In this document: one piece after another, positions 26,516-36,466 of the stretch
Numbering within the stretch: the first letter of the stretch is position 1
Layout: every line of letters starts with the position of its first letter
Source of the DNA: Oceanococcus atlanticus
GTDB lineage: Bacteria; Pseudomonadota; Gammaproteobacteria; Nevskiales; Oceanococcaceae
Length of the DNA: 64,000 nucleotides
Direction: 5' to 3'
Assembly (NCBI RefSeq): GCF_002088235.1
Contig: NZ_AQQV01000003.1
Location: forward strand, 496,001 to 560,000
The notes under the pieces: model-generated
Databases searched by the model: none
Seen by the model: the letters and a program-made list of their open reading frames with translations, nothing else
Told to the model about the DNA's origin: nothing
Position numbers and translations under genes: made by a program

Positions 26516-28687
26516 TCAGCCGGCTTTGGCTTCGATACGGCGCGCGTGCAGGACCGGCTCGGTGTAGCCGCTGGGCTGCTCGCAACCCTTGAAGACCAGG
26601 TCGCAAGCCGCCTGGAAAGCCACAGACTGATCGAAGTTCGGCGCCATGTTGCGGTACAGCGGATCACCGCTGTTCTGACGGTCGACCACTTCAGCCATAC
26701 GCTTGAGCGTTTCCATGACCTGCTCCTGCGTGCAGATCCCGTGACGCAGCCAGTTGGCGATATGCTGGCTGGAGATACGCAGGGTCGCACGGTCTTCCAT
26801 CAGGCCCACGTCATGGATGTCCGGAACCTTGGAGCAGCCCACGCCCTGATCAATCCAACGCACCACGTAACCGAGGATGCCCTGTGCGTTGTTGTCCAGC
26901 TCCTGCTGGATCTGCTCGGCAGTGAGGCTGGCCGGGTCCGTCAGCAGCGGAATGGTGAGGATATCTTCCAGCTTGGCACGGGCCCGCTTGGCCAGTTCCT
27001 GCTGACGCGCCAGCACATTGATCTGGTGGTAGTGGATAGCATGCAGGGTTGCCGCGGTCGGCGACGGAACCCAGGCACAGTTGGCGCCGGCCAGCGGGTG
27101 ATTCTGCTTGGTCGCCAGCATTTCGGCCATTTCGTCCGGTTTGGCCCACATGCCCTTGCCGATCTGCGCCCGGCCGTTGAAGCCGCAGGCCAGACCGATA
27201 TCAACGTTCCAGTCTTCATAGGCTGTCAGCCAGGGCTGCGACTTCATGTCGCCCTTGGGCAGCAGCGGACCGGCTTCCATGGAGGTGTGAATTTCATCAC
27301 CGGTGCGATCCAGGAAGCCGGTGTTGATGAAGATCACGCGCTCGCGTGCTTCAAAGATGCAGGCCTTCAGATTGACCGTGGTCCGGCGTTCCTCATCCAT
27401 GATGCCGACCTTGAGCGTGTTGCGCGCCAGCCCGAGCAGATCTTCAACCCGATTGAACAACTCGCAGGTCAGCGCCACTTCCTCGGGGCCGTGCATCTTG
27501 GGTTTAACGATGTACACGCTGCCGCTACGCGAGTTGCGCGCACCGCTGGTCTTGGCCAGATCATGCATGGCACAAACGCTGGTCACGGCCGCATCAAGAA
27601 TGCCTTCCGGCACTTCGTTGCCTTCCCCATCCAGCACGGCGTCCACGGTCATCAAATGGCCGACATTGCGCACCAGCAGTACACTGCGCCCCGGCAAGCT
27701 CAAGCTGCTGCCATCCAGCGCCGTGTATTCGCGATCCGGATTCAAGCGACGCGTCATCAGCTTGCCGCCCTTGTTGAACGACTCTTCCAGCGTGCCTTTC
27801 ATCAGGCCCAGCCAGTTGCTGTAAACCACGCTCTTGTCCGGGCCATCGACAGCAGCAACCGAATCCTCGCAGTCCTGAATGGCGGTCAACGCCGACTCAA
27901 GATGCACCGCACAGACATGTGCCGGATCGTCCCGGCCAACCGGATGATCGGCATTGATTTCGATTTCGATGTGCAGACCGTTCTGCACCAGCAACACCGC
28001 GCTCGGGTTCGGCGCATCACCGCGATACCCGACCAGCGCAGTGGTGTCTTTCAAACCAGTGGTTTCGCCCGACGACAGTTTGACCTCAAGCTGACCATCA
28101 ACAATGCGATAAGCCGTGCTGTGCAGATGGCTGCCAGCGGCCAGCGGCACACTTTCGTCCAGGAATTTGCGTGCAAACTCGATCACCTTGGCGCCACGCA
28201 CCGGGTTGTAGGCCCCGGCACGCTCCGCCCCGCCCTCTTCCGAAATCACATCGGTGCCGTACAGCGCGTCATACAGATTGCCCCAGCGCGCGTTGGCAGC
28301 GTTCAGGGCAAAGCGTGCATTCATCACCGGCACGACCAGCTGCGGGCCGGCCACCTGGGCGATCTCCGGATCAACATTCTGGGTGGAGATCTGGAAGTCA
28401 GCCGGTTCTTCGACCAGATAGCCAATCTCCTGCAAGAACGTCTTGTACTCGTCCATGTTGATCGGCTGGCCGGCGCGCTCGGCGTGCCAGACATCAATTT
28501 TCTTCTGCAAATCTTCACGCTTTTGCAGCAGCGCGCGGTTTTTCGGCGCCAGATCCGACAGGATGGCTGCAAAGCCGTCCCAGAATTTGTCGACACTGAT
28601 GCCGGTCCCCGGAAGAGCCTGTTCAACGATGAACGAATCAAGAACAGCCGCAACCTGCAGGCCAGCGCGCTCCACGCGTTGGGTCAT
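26516..28687 (-). CDS. glcB: Malate synthase G
   Basis: A 723-residue enzyme that condenses glyoxylate and acetyl-CoA to malate. It is the monomeric G isoform by length and by motifs [50 protein letters not shown] and [18 protein letters not shown] (catalytic Asp region). ATG 28687 is preceded by CCGGAG at a 9-base spacing; the upstream in-frame extension crosses the promoter and is rejected. The glyoxylate source (isocitrate lyase or glycolate oxidase) is not in this window. Confidence 0.97.
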   Translation of the reverse strand: MTQRVERAGLQVAAVLDSFIVEQALPGTGISVDKFWDGFAAILSDLAPKNRALLQKREDLQKKIDVWHAERAGQPINMDEYKTFLQEIGYLVEEPADFQISTQNVDPEIAQVAGPQLVVPVMNARFALNAANARWGNLYDALYGTDVISEEGGAERAGAYNPVRGAKVIEFARKFLDESVPLAAGSHLHSTAYRIVDGQLEVKLSSGETTGLKDTTALVGYRGDAPNPSAVLLVQNGLHIEIEINADHPVGRDDPAHVCAVHLESALTAIQDCEDSVAAVDGPDKSVVYSNWLGLMKGTLEESFNKGGKLMTRRLNPDREYTALDGSSLSLPGRSVLLVRNVGHLMTVDAVLDGEGNEVPEGILDAAVTSVCAMHDLAKTSGARNSRSGSVYIVKPKMHGPEEVALTCELFNRVEDLLGLARNTLKVGIMDEERRTTVNLKACIFEARERVIFINTGFLDRTGDEIHTSMEAGPLLPKGDMKSQPWLTAYEDWNVDIGLACGFNGRAQIGKGMWAKPDEMAEMLATKQNHPLAGANCAWVPSPTAATLHAIHYHQINVLARQQELAKRARAKLEDILTIPLLTDPASLTAEQIQQELDNNAQGILGYVVRWIDQGVGCSKVPDIHDVGLMEDRATLRISSQHIANWLRHGICTQEQVMETLKRMAEVVDRQNSGDPLYRNMAPNFDQSVAFQAACDLVFKGCEQPSGYTEPVLHARRIEAKAG

Positions 28688-28748
28688 GGTGAATACTCCG
28701 GTTTGTGAGGACTGTGGCTGCGTTTGCACGCCGCCGAAAAAGCCGGAA

Positions 28749-28754
28749 ATTATA
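28749..28754 (-). promoter_or_regulatory. -10 element of probable glcB promoter
   Basis: A perfect TATAAT on the minus strand lies about 60 bases upstream of the glcB start, downstream of the tRNA-Lys terminator. A -35 match is poor, so activation by a regulator is plausible. Confidence 0.4.
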
Positions 28755-28816
28755 CCTGAGTGACCGCAATACCGCGTGACGTGAGCGGGTGATCGCACTC
28801 GCCTTGTCGCGCGCAC

Positions 28817-28844
28817 AAAAAAGCCAGCTCAAGGCTGGCTTTTT
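28817..28844 (-). terminator. Rho-independent terminator after tRNA-Lys
   Basis: AAAAAGCCAGC and GCTGGCTTTTT form an 11-bp stem around a 5-base loop, followed on the minus strand by a run of six T. It lies 70 bases beyond the tRNA-Lys 3' end and before the glcB promoter. Because the stem is flanked by A and T runs, it could also terminate plus-strand transcripts. Confidence 0.9.
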
Positions 28845-28913
28845 GCGGACGCCCTGATGGCGCGCCCCGGTTTCGTTAGGCCGGCCTACGCCAGCGTGAA
28901 ACCTCGATATTTA

Positions 28914-28989
28914 TGGTGGGCCGTCCGCGACTCGAACGCGGGACCAGCGGATTAAAAGTCCGATGCTCTACCAACTGAGCTAACGGCCC
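28914..28989 (-). tRNA. tRNA-Lys (anticodon TTT)
   Basis: A 76-base cloverleaf including the encoded 3' CCA. The acceptor stem GGGCCGT pairs with ACGGCCC, the D arm is TAGCTCAGTTGGTAGAGCA, the anticodon loop is CTTTTAA (anticodon TTT) and the T arm contains GTTCGAGTC. It is transcribed alone, with its own promoter and terminator. Confidence 0.97.
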
Positions 28990-29031
28990 GGATGCTGCTT
29001 TTACTGCACCGCGTTTTCTGCGGAGCGCGAA

Positions 29032-29059
29032 AGGATAGTCATTTTCGCGACGAATTCAA
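29032..29059 (-). promoter_or_regulatory. Promoter of tRNA-Lys
   Basis: TTGAAT, a 16-base spacer and TATCCT lie on the minus strand, about 40 bases before the tRNA, partly overlapping the end of queC. The bases after the -10 are GC-rich (TTCGCGC), as in stringently controlled stable-RNA promoters. Confidence 0.6.
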
Positions 29060-29763
29060 GTGCTTGCACTGATATATCTTGTCGGATCGTTCACCCCGGC
29101 CTGCACAAAACCTTCCTGGCGCAGGCGGCAGCTATCGCAAACCCCACAGGCACGGCCCTGATCATCGGCCTGATAACACGACACCGTCGCCGCATAATCC
29201 ACACCCAGCGCGATGCCTTGGCGAATAATTTCACCCTTGCTCATGTGCAGTAATGGCGCATGAATGCGCAAACCCTGGCCGCTTTCAACCCCGGCTTTGG
29301 TCGCAAGCTGACTGAGCTTCTGGAACTGCTCCAGAAAAGCCGGACGGCAATCAGGATAGCCCGAATAATCCACGGCATTCACGCCGATAAACAGATCCTG
29401 CGCACCAAGCACCTCGGCCAGCCCCATCGCGAGAGACAAAAAGACCGTGTTGCGCGCCGGCACATAGGTGATGGGGATATCGTCGCTGGGCGTGGTCGGC
29501 ACCTCAATCGCCGGGTCAGTCAGGGCCGAACCACCGATTAGGCGCATATCCATTTCGATACGCCGATAGCTCAGGCAGCCTGCCTGTTCCGCCAGGGCCC
29601 GCGCCGCCTCCAGCTCTGCCACATGGCGTTGGCCGTAGGAAATGCTCAAAGCGTGGCAGCGAAAGCCCTGCGCCTGTGCCATCGCCAGCACCGTGGCTGA
29701 ATCGAGACCGCCGGAAAGCAGGATGACCGCATCGCGCGGTGCGTGTTCAATGTCCTGGTTCAT
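29056..29763 (-). CDS. queC: 7-cyano-7-deazaguanine synthase
   Basis: A 235-residue ATP-dependent enzyme that converts carboxy-deazaguanine to preQ0 in queuosine synthesis. The PP-loop is SGGLDSATV (~17-25), followed by SISYGQRH and the zinc-binding cysteines [17 protein letters not shown] near residues 195-211. ATG 29763 gives the normal N-terminus and a 17-base overlap with queE. It is the last gene of the long tol-pal transcription unit. Confidence 0.96.
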   Translation of the reverse strand: MNQDIEHAPRDAVILLSGGLDSATVLAMAQAQGFRCHALSISYGQRHVAELEAARALAEQAGCLSYRRIEMDMRLIGGSALTDPAIEVPTTPSDDIPITYVPARNTVFLSLAMGLAEVLGAQDLFIGVNAVDYSGYPDCRPAFLEQFQKLSQLATKAGVESGQGLRIHAPLLHMSKGEIIRQGIALGVDYAATVSCYQADDQGRACGVCDSCRLRQEGFVQAGVNDPTRYISAST

Positions 29764-30436
29764 CGCCCCATAACAATTTGTGCAGTTGTAGCTGAAAGCG
29801 CAGCTCAAGCCCGCTGTCCAGGACCCATTGCGCAAGCGCACTGGGATCGACCTGACCAAAACTGGGCGACACCAGCACCGCGCAACGCTCCAGCAAACGG
29901 TACTGATCAATAATAGTGACCGCCCAATCAAAATCAGCCCGACTGCAAATCACCAGCTTGACCTGATCATGCGCACGCAGGCCATCCAGGTTGTCCCACA
30001 GATTACGCCGCACTTCACCGGAATCGGGGGTTTTGATGTCCACCACCCGGCTGACGCGCGCATCCACGGGCGAGATGTCCAGCGCACCGCTGGTTTCCAG
30101 CGACACCGCATGCCCGGCATCGCATAGGGCACGCAGAAACGGAATGCAGGTTTTTTGAGCCAGCGGCTCGCCCCCGGTCACGCAGATGTGCCGGGTGCCC
30201 TGAACCAGAGGGTCGCTCAGCAGATCTTCAAGCTCACGCCACTGGCCACCATGAAACGCGTATGCGCTGTCGCAATAACGGCAGCGCAGCGGGCACCCGG
30301 TCAATCGAACGAACGTGGTCGGCAACCCGACCTGCAGCGCCTCGCCCTGCAAAGAGCGAAACACTTCAGTGATCTTCAGGCGCGCGGCGGTAGGGGCTCG
30401 AACTTGGGTCTGCGCGCTGGTCAGCGCGTCACCCAC
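29747..30436 (-). CDS. queE: 7-carboxy-7-deazaguanine synthase
   Basis: A radical-SAM enzyme of about 229 residues that rearranges carboxy-tetrahydropterin to 7-carboxy-7-deazaguanine. The cluster-binding motif is CPLRCRYC (Cys-x3-Cys-x2-Cys) after the family N-terminal [18 protein letters not shown] and ETSGALDI follow. Starts at GTG 30436 (used here) and GTG 30460 are both possible, the latter overlapping cpoB by 32 bases. Both give an N-terminal extension of at least 20 residues before the conserved region. Confidence 0.93.
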   Translation of the reverse strand: MGDALTSAQTQVRAPTAARLKITEVFRSLQGEALQVGLPTTFVRLTGCPLRCRYCDSAYAFHGGQWRELEDLLSDPLVQGTRHICVTGGEPLAQKTCIPFLRALCDAGHAVSLETSGALDISPVDARVSRVVDIKTPDSGEVRRNLWDNLDGLRAHDQVKLVICSRADFDWAVTIIDQYRLLERCAVLVSPSFGQVDPSALAQWVLDSGLELRFQLQLHKLLWGDEPGH

Positions 30437-31172
30437 CGCCCATCTGCTGCAGGCGCTCACGCGCCAGATTGGCCGCCGAGCTGTTCGGATAGTCGCTTAC
30501 GACTTTATTCAACACCGTCCGCGCTTCAGCATTCTTGCCCTGCTCGACCCTTAACAGGCCTTGTTTAAGCAGTGCATCGCTGGCTTTGGAACTCGCTGGG
30601 TAACGGTTGAGAACTTTGGAAAACGCATCCCAGGCTTTATCAAAAGCGCGGTCTACGTAAAACGCCTCGCCGATCCAGTACTGGGCATTCGGCGCATAGG
30701 GGCTTTCCGGGTATTTGCTCAGAAAGTCCTGGAACGCACCAACGGCCTGATCGTAACTGCCTGACTTGAGGCTCTGGAACGCTGCCAGATACGCCTTTTG
30801 ATCGGCATTGTTATCTTCTTGCAGCAGCGCAGACGCAGCGCCCCCGGTCGATCCACCTTCCAGCCCTTGCAAGCGGGTGTCGATGTCGACGTACAGCGCA
30901 CGCTGACGTTCGTTCTGCCGGTCCAGCTTGTACTGCAACTCTTCCACCTGACCGCGCAGCATGCGCACTTGCTCTTCCAGGTTGGCCACGCTGCTGCCCA
31001 ACCCCACCGCTCCCAGGCCGCTCAGACGCCGCTGGGTTTCCGCCAGCTCCGAACGCAGCTCCTGATTTTCGGCATCCAGAGCATTGAGCTTGAGCTGGAC
31101 CGGATCGGGCTCCGAGCCCATGCTTGCGCAGCCGCTGAGCGCGGCCACGGCCAGAACGATGGGTATACGCAT
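30429..31172 (-). CDS. cpoB: Cell division coordinator CpoB (YbgF)
   Basis: A 247-residue periplasmic Tol-Pal partner that links outer-membrane constriction with peptidoglycan synthesis. The N-terminal signal sequence contains ALSGCAS, which reads as a possible lipobox. A coiled-coil trimerisation segment (~25-90) is followed by TPR-like repeats (~125-245; AFQSLKSGSYDQAVGAFQDF, YPNSSAANLARERL). The ATG shares one base with the pal stop (TAATG). Confidence 0.94.
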   Translation of the reverse strand: MRIPIVLAVAALSGCASMGSEPDPVQLKLNALDAENQELRSELAETQRRLSGLGAVGLGSSVANLEEQVRMLRGQVEELQYKLDRQNERQRALYVDIDTRLQGLEGGSTGGAASALLQEDNNADQKAYLAAFQSLKSGSYDQAVGAFQDFLSKYPESPYAPNAQYWIGEAFYVDRAFDKAWDAFSKVLNRYPASSKASDALLKQGLLRVEQGKNAEARTVLNKVVSDYPNSSAANLARERLQQMGGG

Positions 31173-31708
31173 TACTGATAAACCATAACGACGCGGCGAT
31201 TCTTGGCCCAGGCGGTTTCACCTGAGCCCAGCACCGCTGGCTGTTCTTCGCCGTAACTCACAACCAACAGCTGAGCCCGGGCCGCACCGCGCAGCAGCAG
31301 TGCGCGACGCACGGCTTCGCCGCGACGCTCGCCCAGGGCGATGTTGTACTCACGCGTGCCACGCTCGTCGGTGTGGCCTTCAAGCCGAATACGCGCACCA
31401 GGGTTGTCACGCAGGTAGCGGGCGTGAGCATCCAGCACCGGCAGGAAGTCCGCACGGATCTGGCTGCTGTCGTAGTCGAAATAAACGGTCAGTTGCTGAC
31501 GCAGCGCGGCGTCGCGCTGTTCGGCCTGGCTCAGCGCATTAGCCTGTCCCAGCTCGCGGTCACTGACGCCCTGCCCGTCCAGACCACCGCTCTGACCCAT
31601 GCTCTCCTGATCGTAGGCGCTGGTATCCTCCGGCTGATCCGGCGTTGAACTGCAACCCGCCAGCGCCAGCGCGGCGGCCATAATCCAGATGCCAAACTGA
31701 TTTTTCAT
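31172..31708 (-). CDS. pal: Peptidoglycan-associated lipoprotein
   Basis: A 178-residue outer-membrane lipoprotein. Signal peptide with lipobox LALAGC, then a flexible linker and a C-terminal OmpA-like peptidoglycan-binding domain with the signature RLEGHTDERGTREYNIALGERR. It is anchored to murein and contacts TolB. Confidence 0.97.
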   Translation of the reverse strand: MKNQFGIWIMAAALALAGCSSTPDQPEDTSAYDQESMGQSGGLDGQGVSDRELGQANALSQAEQRDAALRQQLTVYFDYDSSQIRADFLPVLDAHARYLRDNPGARIRLEGHTDERGTREYNIALGERRGEAVRRALLLRGAARAQLLVVSYGEEQPAVLGSGETAWAKNRRVVMVYQ

Positions 31709-31717
31709 TGTGTCGTC

Positions 31718-33007
31718 CTACTTGTTGAACGGCGACCAGGCCGGTTCCCTGACATCACCCGGCTGACTCAAACCCTGCTGTATGCCGGTGTCTATCGCTA
31801 CAGTCGCCAACTCGGCCCCACGGGGCCCTTTGGTCGAATAAATTATAACAACGCCGTTGGGTGCAAAGCTTGGGCTTTCATCCAGCGGGCCGTTACTGAG
31901 CACACGCAGATCACCGCTTTTCAGTTCCAGCGCGGCAACACGGAAACCACCGTCGTCACTTTGATGCACCAGGCTCAGAAAACGCCCATCCGGCGAATAT
32001 GTTGCACGGGCATTGCTGCGACCTTCAAACGTGAGGCGCTTGGGCTCGCCGCCGCCAGCCGGAATGCGATAGATCTGCGGCCGCCCGGCCCGATCCGAGG
32101 TGAATACGATGTACTGGCCATCGGGCGAATAGGACGGCTCGGTATCGATAGCCGGATCATTGGTCAGACGCCGGGTGTTGCCGCTGGCCACCTCCAGTTC
32201 ATAGATTTCCGGGTTGCCTTCATGCGACAGCGTAACCACCAATTTGCGCCCATCTGGCGAGAAGCTCGGCGCACCGTTGATGCCGCGGAAATTGGTCAGC
32301 TTGCGCACCACCCCGGTCGAGACCGTTTGCAGGTAGATCGCCGACTGACCCTGGTCGAAAGCCACAAAAGCCATCTGGCGACCATCCGGTGACCAGGCCG
32401 GTGACATGATTGGCTCGCGCGAGCTGACCAGCTGGCGCGGATCATGCCCATCGGCATCGGCAATCATCAGCTTGTAAGTACGGCTCTCCACCGTACCTTC
32501 CGCCGTCACATAGGCGATGCGCGTGTTGAACACGCCCCGATGGCCGGTCAGTTTCTGATAGATCAGGTCACTGATCTGGTGGCTGGCATAACGCAAGCCG
32601 CTGGCGCTGACCGGAATCTCGTAAGCCAGCGACTCGGTTCCACGAAACACGTCCAGCATGCGGAACTCGACCAGCCAGTTGCCCATGGAACCACGGCGGA
32701 TGCTGCCGATAACCAAGTGCTCCACGCCCAACGCACGCCAGTTCTCGTAGCGCACGTTCTCCGCTTGACTGGGCTGAGCCAGCATATCTTCACGCGGGAA
32801 CGGGGCAAACAGACCGCTGCTCTTGAGGTCGGCCTCGACGATGCGCGCCACGTCGGTGTCGAGATTCTCCAGCGCTTCAACCTGGAACGGCACAACCCCG
32901 ACAGAGACCGGTTCGACCTGGCCTCCGGTGATGGTGATTTCCAGGTTGGCCAGCGCCGGCGTGCACAGCAGCCACAGCAGGGGGATCAGAATTCGGCTCA
33001 TCATCAC
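31718..33007 (-). CDS. tolB: Tol-Pal system periplasmic protein TolB
   Basis: A 429-residue periplasmic protein with a signal peptide ending near ALA (~20), an N-terminal domain (~25-160) and a six-bladed beta-propeller. The repeated blade motif (AWSPDGRQMAFVA, SFSPDGRKLVVTL, SYSPDGQYIVFTS, TYSPDGRFLSLVH) is clear. The start overlaps the tolA stop by 4 bases. Confidence 0.97.
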   Translation of the reverse strand: MMMSRILIPLLWLLCTPALANLEITITGGQVEPVSVGVVPFQVEALENLDTDVARIVEADLKSSGLFAPFPREDMLAQPSQAENVRYENWRALGVEHLVIGSIRRGSMGNWLVEFRMLDVFRGTESLAYEIPVSASGLRYASHQISDLIYQKLTGHRGVFNTRIAYVTAEGTVESRTYKLMIADADGHDPRQLVSSREPIMSPAWSPDGRQMAFVAFDQGQSAIYLQTVSTGVVRKLTNFRGINGAPSFSPDGRKLVVTLSHEGNPEIYELEVASGNTRRLTNDPAIDTEPSYSPDGQYIVFTSDRAGRPQIYRIPAGGGEPKRLTFEGRSNARATYSPDGRFLSLVHQSDDGGFRVAALELKSGDLRVLSNGPLDESPSFAPNGVVIIYSTKGPRGAELATVAIDTGIQQGLSQPGDVREPAWSPFNK

Positions 33008-33918
33008 GGTTGGAATATCAAAGTCAGTGTTCGTTCAAAAACCCGGGGGTTATTGGGCAAGGGTAGCGGATCAGCGCTGCGTATGGCTTTTTCGACCGAC
33101 GCGTCGAGGAAACTGTTGCCGCAGCTCTGCAGCAGCTGGAAACTCTGAATCTGACCACCCGGCAGCTGCTTGATCTGAATCCGGCAGGAGAAATCCTCAT
33201 CCACGCCCGGTGGTCGTGACCAATGGCGCTGGATGTGTTCGAACAGCTGCCGCTGATAAATCTCGCGGTCGCTGGCGTCACGTTTGGCCTGGGCAGCCGC
33301 TTCACGTTCAGCCTCGATCGCCGCCTCTTCAGCGGCCAGCGCCTCACGCATGCGCCGCTCGTTCTCTTCCTGGCGCCGCTTGCGTGCCTCTTCCTCGGCT
33401 TTACGCTTGGCCTCGGCTTCCGCTTTCTTGCGCGCCTCCTCTTCAGCTTTGCGTTTGGCTTCTGCCTCGGCCTTCTTGCGCGCCTCTTCCTGCGCCTTGC
33501 GCTTGGCTTCTTCTTCCGCCTTGCGGCGCGCTTCCGCCTCGGCTTTTTGACGCGCCTCTTCTTCCGCCTTGCGCTTGGCTTCTTCCTCGGCTTTGCGCTG
33601 TGCTTCGGCCTCAGCTTTTTTGCGCGCCTCTTCCTGTGCCTTGCGCTTGGCCTCTTCCTCGGCCTTGCGCCGGGCTTCTTCTTGCGCCTTGCGCTGGGCT
33701 TCCTCTTCGGCTTTGCGTCGGGCTTCGGCTTCCGCCTGCAAACGCGCCTGCTCTGCCTGATTCTGCCGCTGCGTATCCAAAAAAACCGCTTTGACTGGCA
33801 CGATCTGGGCTTGCTGCTGGAACAAGGACGGCGCACCAAACCACAGCAGGGCGACAGCCAGCACATGCAAGGCCACCGCCAAGGTCAGAGCGAACACGTC
33901 TTGGGCGTCGAATTTCAT
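33004..33918 (-). CDS. tolA: Cell envelope integrity protein TolA
   Basis: 304 residues: one N-terminal membrane helix (~10-28), a long Lys/Ala/Glu-rich helix (~50-205) made of imperfect KAEEEA-type repeats, and a C-terminal TonB-like domain (~215-304; CRIQIKQLPGGQIQSF, SVEKAIRSADPLPLP). It transduces proton-motive force from TolQR to Pal-TolB. The repetitive helix creates long spurious open frames in the other five frames. Confidence 0.95.
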   Translation of the reverse strand: MKFDAQDVFALTLAVALHVLAVALLWFGAPSLFQQQAQIVPVKAVFLDTQRQNQAEQARLQAEAEARRKAEEEAQRKAQEEARRKAEEEAKRKAQEEARKKAEAEAQRKAEEEAKRKAEEEARQKAEAEARRKAEEEAKRKAQEEARKKAEAEAKRKAEEEARKKAEAEAKRKAEEEARKRRQEENERRMREALAAEEAAIEAEREAAAQAKRDASDREIYQRQLFEHIQRHWSRPPGVDEDFSCRIQIKQLPGGQIQSFQLLQSCGNSFLDASVEKAIRSADPLPLPNNPRVFERTLTLIFQP

Positions 33919-33927
33919 CGCGCAACC

Positions 33928-34350
33928 CTACTCCGGTGATTCAGTGGCGAAACCGAGAGTTTTGACGCCTGCCCCCTGCAACAACCCCATGGCGTACATC
34001 ACCCGGGCATACGGTACCTGCTCGTCACCTTCGACCACCACCGAGGTGTCTGGCTTGTGCTTGAGAATGTTGACCACAATGCGATGAATGTCCTCGTCAC
34101 TCACCGGCTCTTGCGGATTCTCACCACGGTTGAGGTAGTAGTTGCCCTGCGCATCCACGCTGAGCACAACAGGTTCATTCTCGCTGTCATAGTCCAGCGT
34201 TTCGGCCGCGGCGTCGGGCAAATCCACTTCGACCCCCTGGGTCAGCAGCGGCGCGGTGATCATGAAGATCACCAACAGAACGAGCATGACGTCGATATAC
34301 GGCACGACGTTAATCTCGTGCGCCAAACGGCGTCTTTTCTGCTGCATCAT
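33928..34350 (-). CDS. tolR: Tol-Pal system protein TolR
   Basis: A 140-residue ExbD/TolR-family protein. A cytoplasmic tail (RRLAHEINVVPYIDVMLVLLV) includes the proton-channel Asp in the membrane helix (~18-38), followed by the periplasmic dimerisation domain. The start overlaps the tolQ stop by 4 bases. Confidence 0.96.
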   Translation of the reverse strand: MMQQKRRRLAHEINVVPYIDVMLVLLVIFMITAPLLTQGVEVDLPDAAAETLDYDSENEPVVLSVDAQGNYYLNRGENPQEPVSDEDIHRIVVNILKHKPDTSVVVEGDEQVPYARVMYAMGLLQGAGVKTLGFATESPE

Positions 34351-35015
34351 GCCGACGGCTTCTGCAAACCGCGTTCAACAATGCCGATGAATTCTTCGGA
34401 AAATGCGTGGAAACGCGATTCCAGACGATCGACCTGACTGGTAAACATGTTGTACGCGATCACCGCCGGAATTGCCGCAACCAGGCCCATGGCGGTTGCA
34501 ATCAGGGCTTCGGCGATGCCCGGCGCAACCATCGTCAAGGTGGCGTGCTTGGCGTTACCCAGGCCGATGAAGGCGTGCATGATGCCCCACACCGTGCCAA
34601 ACAAGCCGACATAGGGCGAGGTGGAGCCAATGGTGGCCAGCACCGGCAGACCGCTTTCCAGTCGGTCGATCTCGCGCATGTGGGCAACCCGCACCGCGCG
34701 TTGTGCCGCGCCCAGCACTTCGTCGCGATCACCACCCTCGCCACGACTGCGCTCGAACTCTTCGAAGCCCGCCTGGAACAGCGATTCCAGCCCCAGAGGC
34801 TGCTGATTGCGCCGCCGCATGGCATCGGCAATATCGTGCAATCGCCCACCCGACCAGAAGTTGTCCTCGAAACGATCGGCCGCCCGGCGCAACGCATCCA
34901 GCGTGGCCTTTTTGCGAATGATCATGAACCAGGACACCACGGAAGCCAGCACCAGCAGACCCATGACGATCTGCACCAGAATGCTGGCATTGAGAATCAA
35001 ATGACTGAAGGACAT
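34347..35015 (-). CDS. tolQ: Tol-Pal system protein TolQ
   Basis: A 222-residue proton-channel subunit of the ExbB/TolQ/MotA family with three membrane helices (~15-35, ~125-150, ~165-190). The core motif ATIGSTSPYVGLFGTVWGIMHAF and the second conserved region GIAEALIATAMGLVAAIPAV are intact. It begins the tolQRAB-pal-cpoB set, just after ybgC. Confidence 0.97.
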   Translation of the reverse strand: MSFSHLILNASILVQIVMGLLVLASVVSWFMIIRKKATLDALRRAADRFEDNFWSGGRLHDIADAMRRRNQQPLGLESLFQAGFEEFERSRGEGGDRDEVLGAAQRAVRVAHMREIDRLESGLPVLATIGSTSPYVGLFGTVWGIMHAFIGLGNAKHATLTMVAPGIAEALIATAMGLVAAIPAVIAYNMFTSQVDRLESRFHAFSEEFIGIVERGLQKPSA

Positions 35016-35021
35016 AGGGTT

Positions 35022-35426
35022 TTACTTGCTCTGCAATGCGGTCCGCACATCCTCGGGCATGCGGGTGACTTGGAAGGAAGGATACGCCACACACCCGGCG
35101 CGCACAGTCAGTTCCGCCAGATCCTGATCCGCTGCGGCCGCGAGCCACATACGTTGACGGAACTGCACTGACGCCGCACCGGCCTTTTCGACTACAACCG
35201 ACACGATGAGTTCATCATCCAGCCGCGCCGGGCGGCGATAACGCACCGCCAGATCGCTCAGGGTAAAAGCTATGCCCTGCTCCTGCATCAGCGCTTGCTG
35301 GTCGAATCCCAGTGCACGCAGATACTCGGTGCGGGCGCGCTCGAAGAAAGCCAGATAGCGCGCGTGGTACATCACCCCGCTCGCGTCAGTGTCTTCGTAG
35401 TACACACGAAATCGCTGCTCGAACAT
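35022..35426 (-). CDS. ybgC: Tol-Pal associated acyl-CoA thioesterase YbgC
   Basis: A 134-residue hotdog-fold thioesterase. The N-terminal VYYEDTDASGVMYHARYL contains the catalytic Asp of the 4-hydroxybenzoyl-CoA thioesterase subclass. It is the usual first gene of the tol-pal operon, here placed 5 bases after ruvB. Confidence 0.95.
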   Translation of the reverse strand: MFEQRFRVYYEDTDASGVMYHARYLAFFERARTEYLRALGFDQQALMQEQGIAFTLSDLAVRYRRPARLDDELIVSVVVEKAGAASVQFRQRMWLAAAADQDLAELTVRAGCVAYPSFQVTRMPEDVRTALQSK

Positions 35427-35431
35427 GAGAT

Positions 35432-36466
35432 TCAGCCTTGAAACAAATCACTGTTGCCCGGCGCATCCAGGCCCAGCAATCGGTAAGTTTGCGGTGTGGC
35501 CTGGCGCCCGCGCGGGGTGCGCAGCAGAAAGCCCTGCTGGATCAGATACGGCTCGATGACATCCTCAATGGTGTCCTTGCTTTCACCAATCGCCGCCGCC
35601 AGTGCATCCACGCCCGTAGGACCACCGCCATAGCGATGCACCAGCGCGCCCAGCAGCTTGCGATCCATCAGGTCAAAGCCTTCTTCATCGACCTCAAACA
35701 TCTTCAGCGCGGCGTCAGCCAGCGCTGCGTCGACGCGCCCATCCGCCTTGACCTCGGCGTAGTCACGCACCCGCCGCAACAGCCGGTTGGCGATACGTGG
35801 CGTGCCGCGCGACCGTCGTGCGATCTCACGCGCACCGGCATCGTCCATCTCGACATTGAGCAGCTTGGCGGAACGCGCAACGATCGAGGTCAGATCAGCC
35901 GTGTTGTAGTACTGCAGCCGTTGCACGATGCCGAAACGATCGCGCAACGGCGAGGTCAGCGCCCCGGCTCGCGTGGTCGCCCCGATCAGCGTGAACGGCG
36001 GCAGATCCAGCTTGATCGAGCGGGCCGCCGGCCCTTCGCCGATGATGATGTCGATCTGGTAGTCCTCCATCGCCGGATAGAGAATTTCCTCGACCACCGG
36101 ACTGAGGCGGTGAATCTCGTCGACAAACAGCACATCATTGGGTTCGAGATTGGTCAGCTGAGCGGCCAGATCACCCGGCTTTTCCAGCACCGGGCCGGAG
36201 GTCTGGCGCAGATTGACATCCAGTTCGCTGGCGATAATGTGCGCCAGCGTGGTCTTGCCCAGGCCCGGCGGCCCGAACACCAGTACATGATCAAGCGCTT
36301 CGCCCCGTCCACGTGCAGCGTTGATGAAGATATCGAGCTGCTCGCGCACCGGCTGCTGGCCAATGTATTCGCTCAGTGAGCGCGGACGGATCGCCCGATC
36401 AATGCGCTCTTCCTCGCCGCCACCCTGCGGCGACAACAAGCGCTCTTCGAACGGCACATCGTTCAT
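35432..36466 (-). CDS. ruvB: Holliday junction helicase subunit RuvB
   Basis: A 344-residue AAA+ motor that drives branch migration with RuvA. Walker [13 protein letters not shown] (~65-76), Walker B FVDEIHRL, sensor GATTRAG and the C-terminal winged helix ([12 protein letters not shown]) are all present. The start overlaps ruvA by 4 bases. Confidence 0.98.
   Translation of the reverse strand: MNDVPFEERLLSPQGGGEEERIDRAIRPRSLSEYIGQQPVREQLDIFINAARGRGEALDHVLVFGPPGLGKTTLAHIIASELDVNLRQTSGPVLEKPGDLAAQLTNLEPNDVLFVDEIHRLSPVVEEILYPAMEDYQIDIIIGEGPAARSIKLDLPPFTLIGATTRAGALTSPLRDRFGIVQRLQYYNTADLTSIVARSAKLLNVEMDDAGAREIARRSRGTPRIANRLLRRVRDYAEVKADGRVDAALADAALKMFEVDEEGFDLMDRKLLGALVHRYGGGPTGVDALAAAIGESKDTIEDVIEPYLIQQGFLLRTPRGRQATPQTYRLLGLDAPGNSDLFQG

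Noticed and set aside
26264-28708. Very long open frame (814 codons) on the plus strand opposite malate synthase
   Set aside because: It mirrors the high-GC codon structure of glcB, has no recognisable domain and no ribosome site. Same for 22649-24526 opposite putA and 60663-62309 opposite ttpC/exbB.
33210-33939. Several open frames and repeat-like DNA opposite and within tolA
   Set aside because: They come from the Lys/Ala/Glu repeat of the TolA helix, which leaves all frames open; not a CRISPR array or tandem-repeat locus (no constant repeat with unique spacers).
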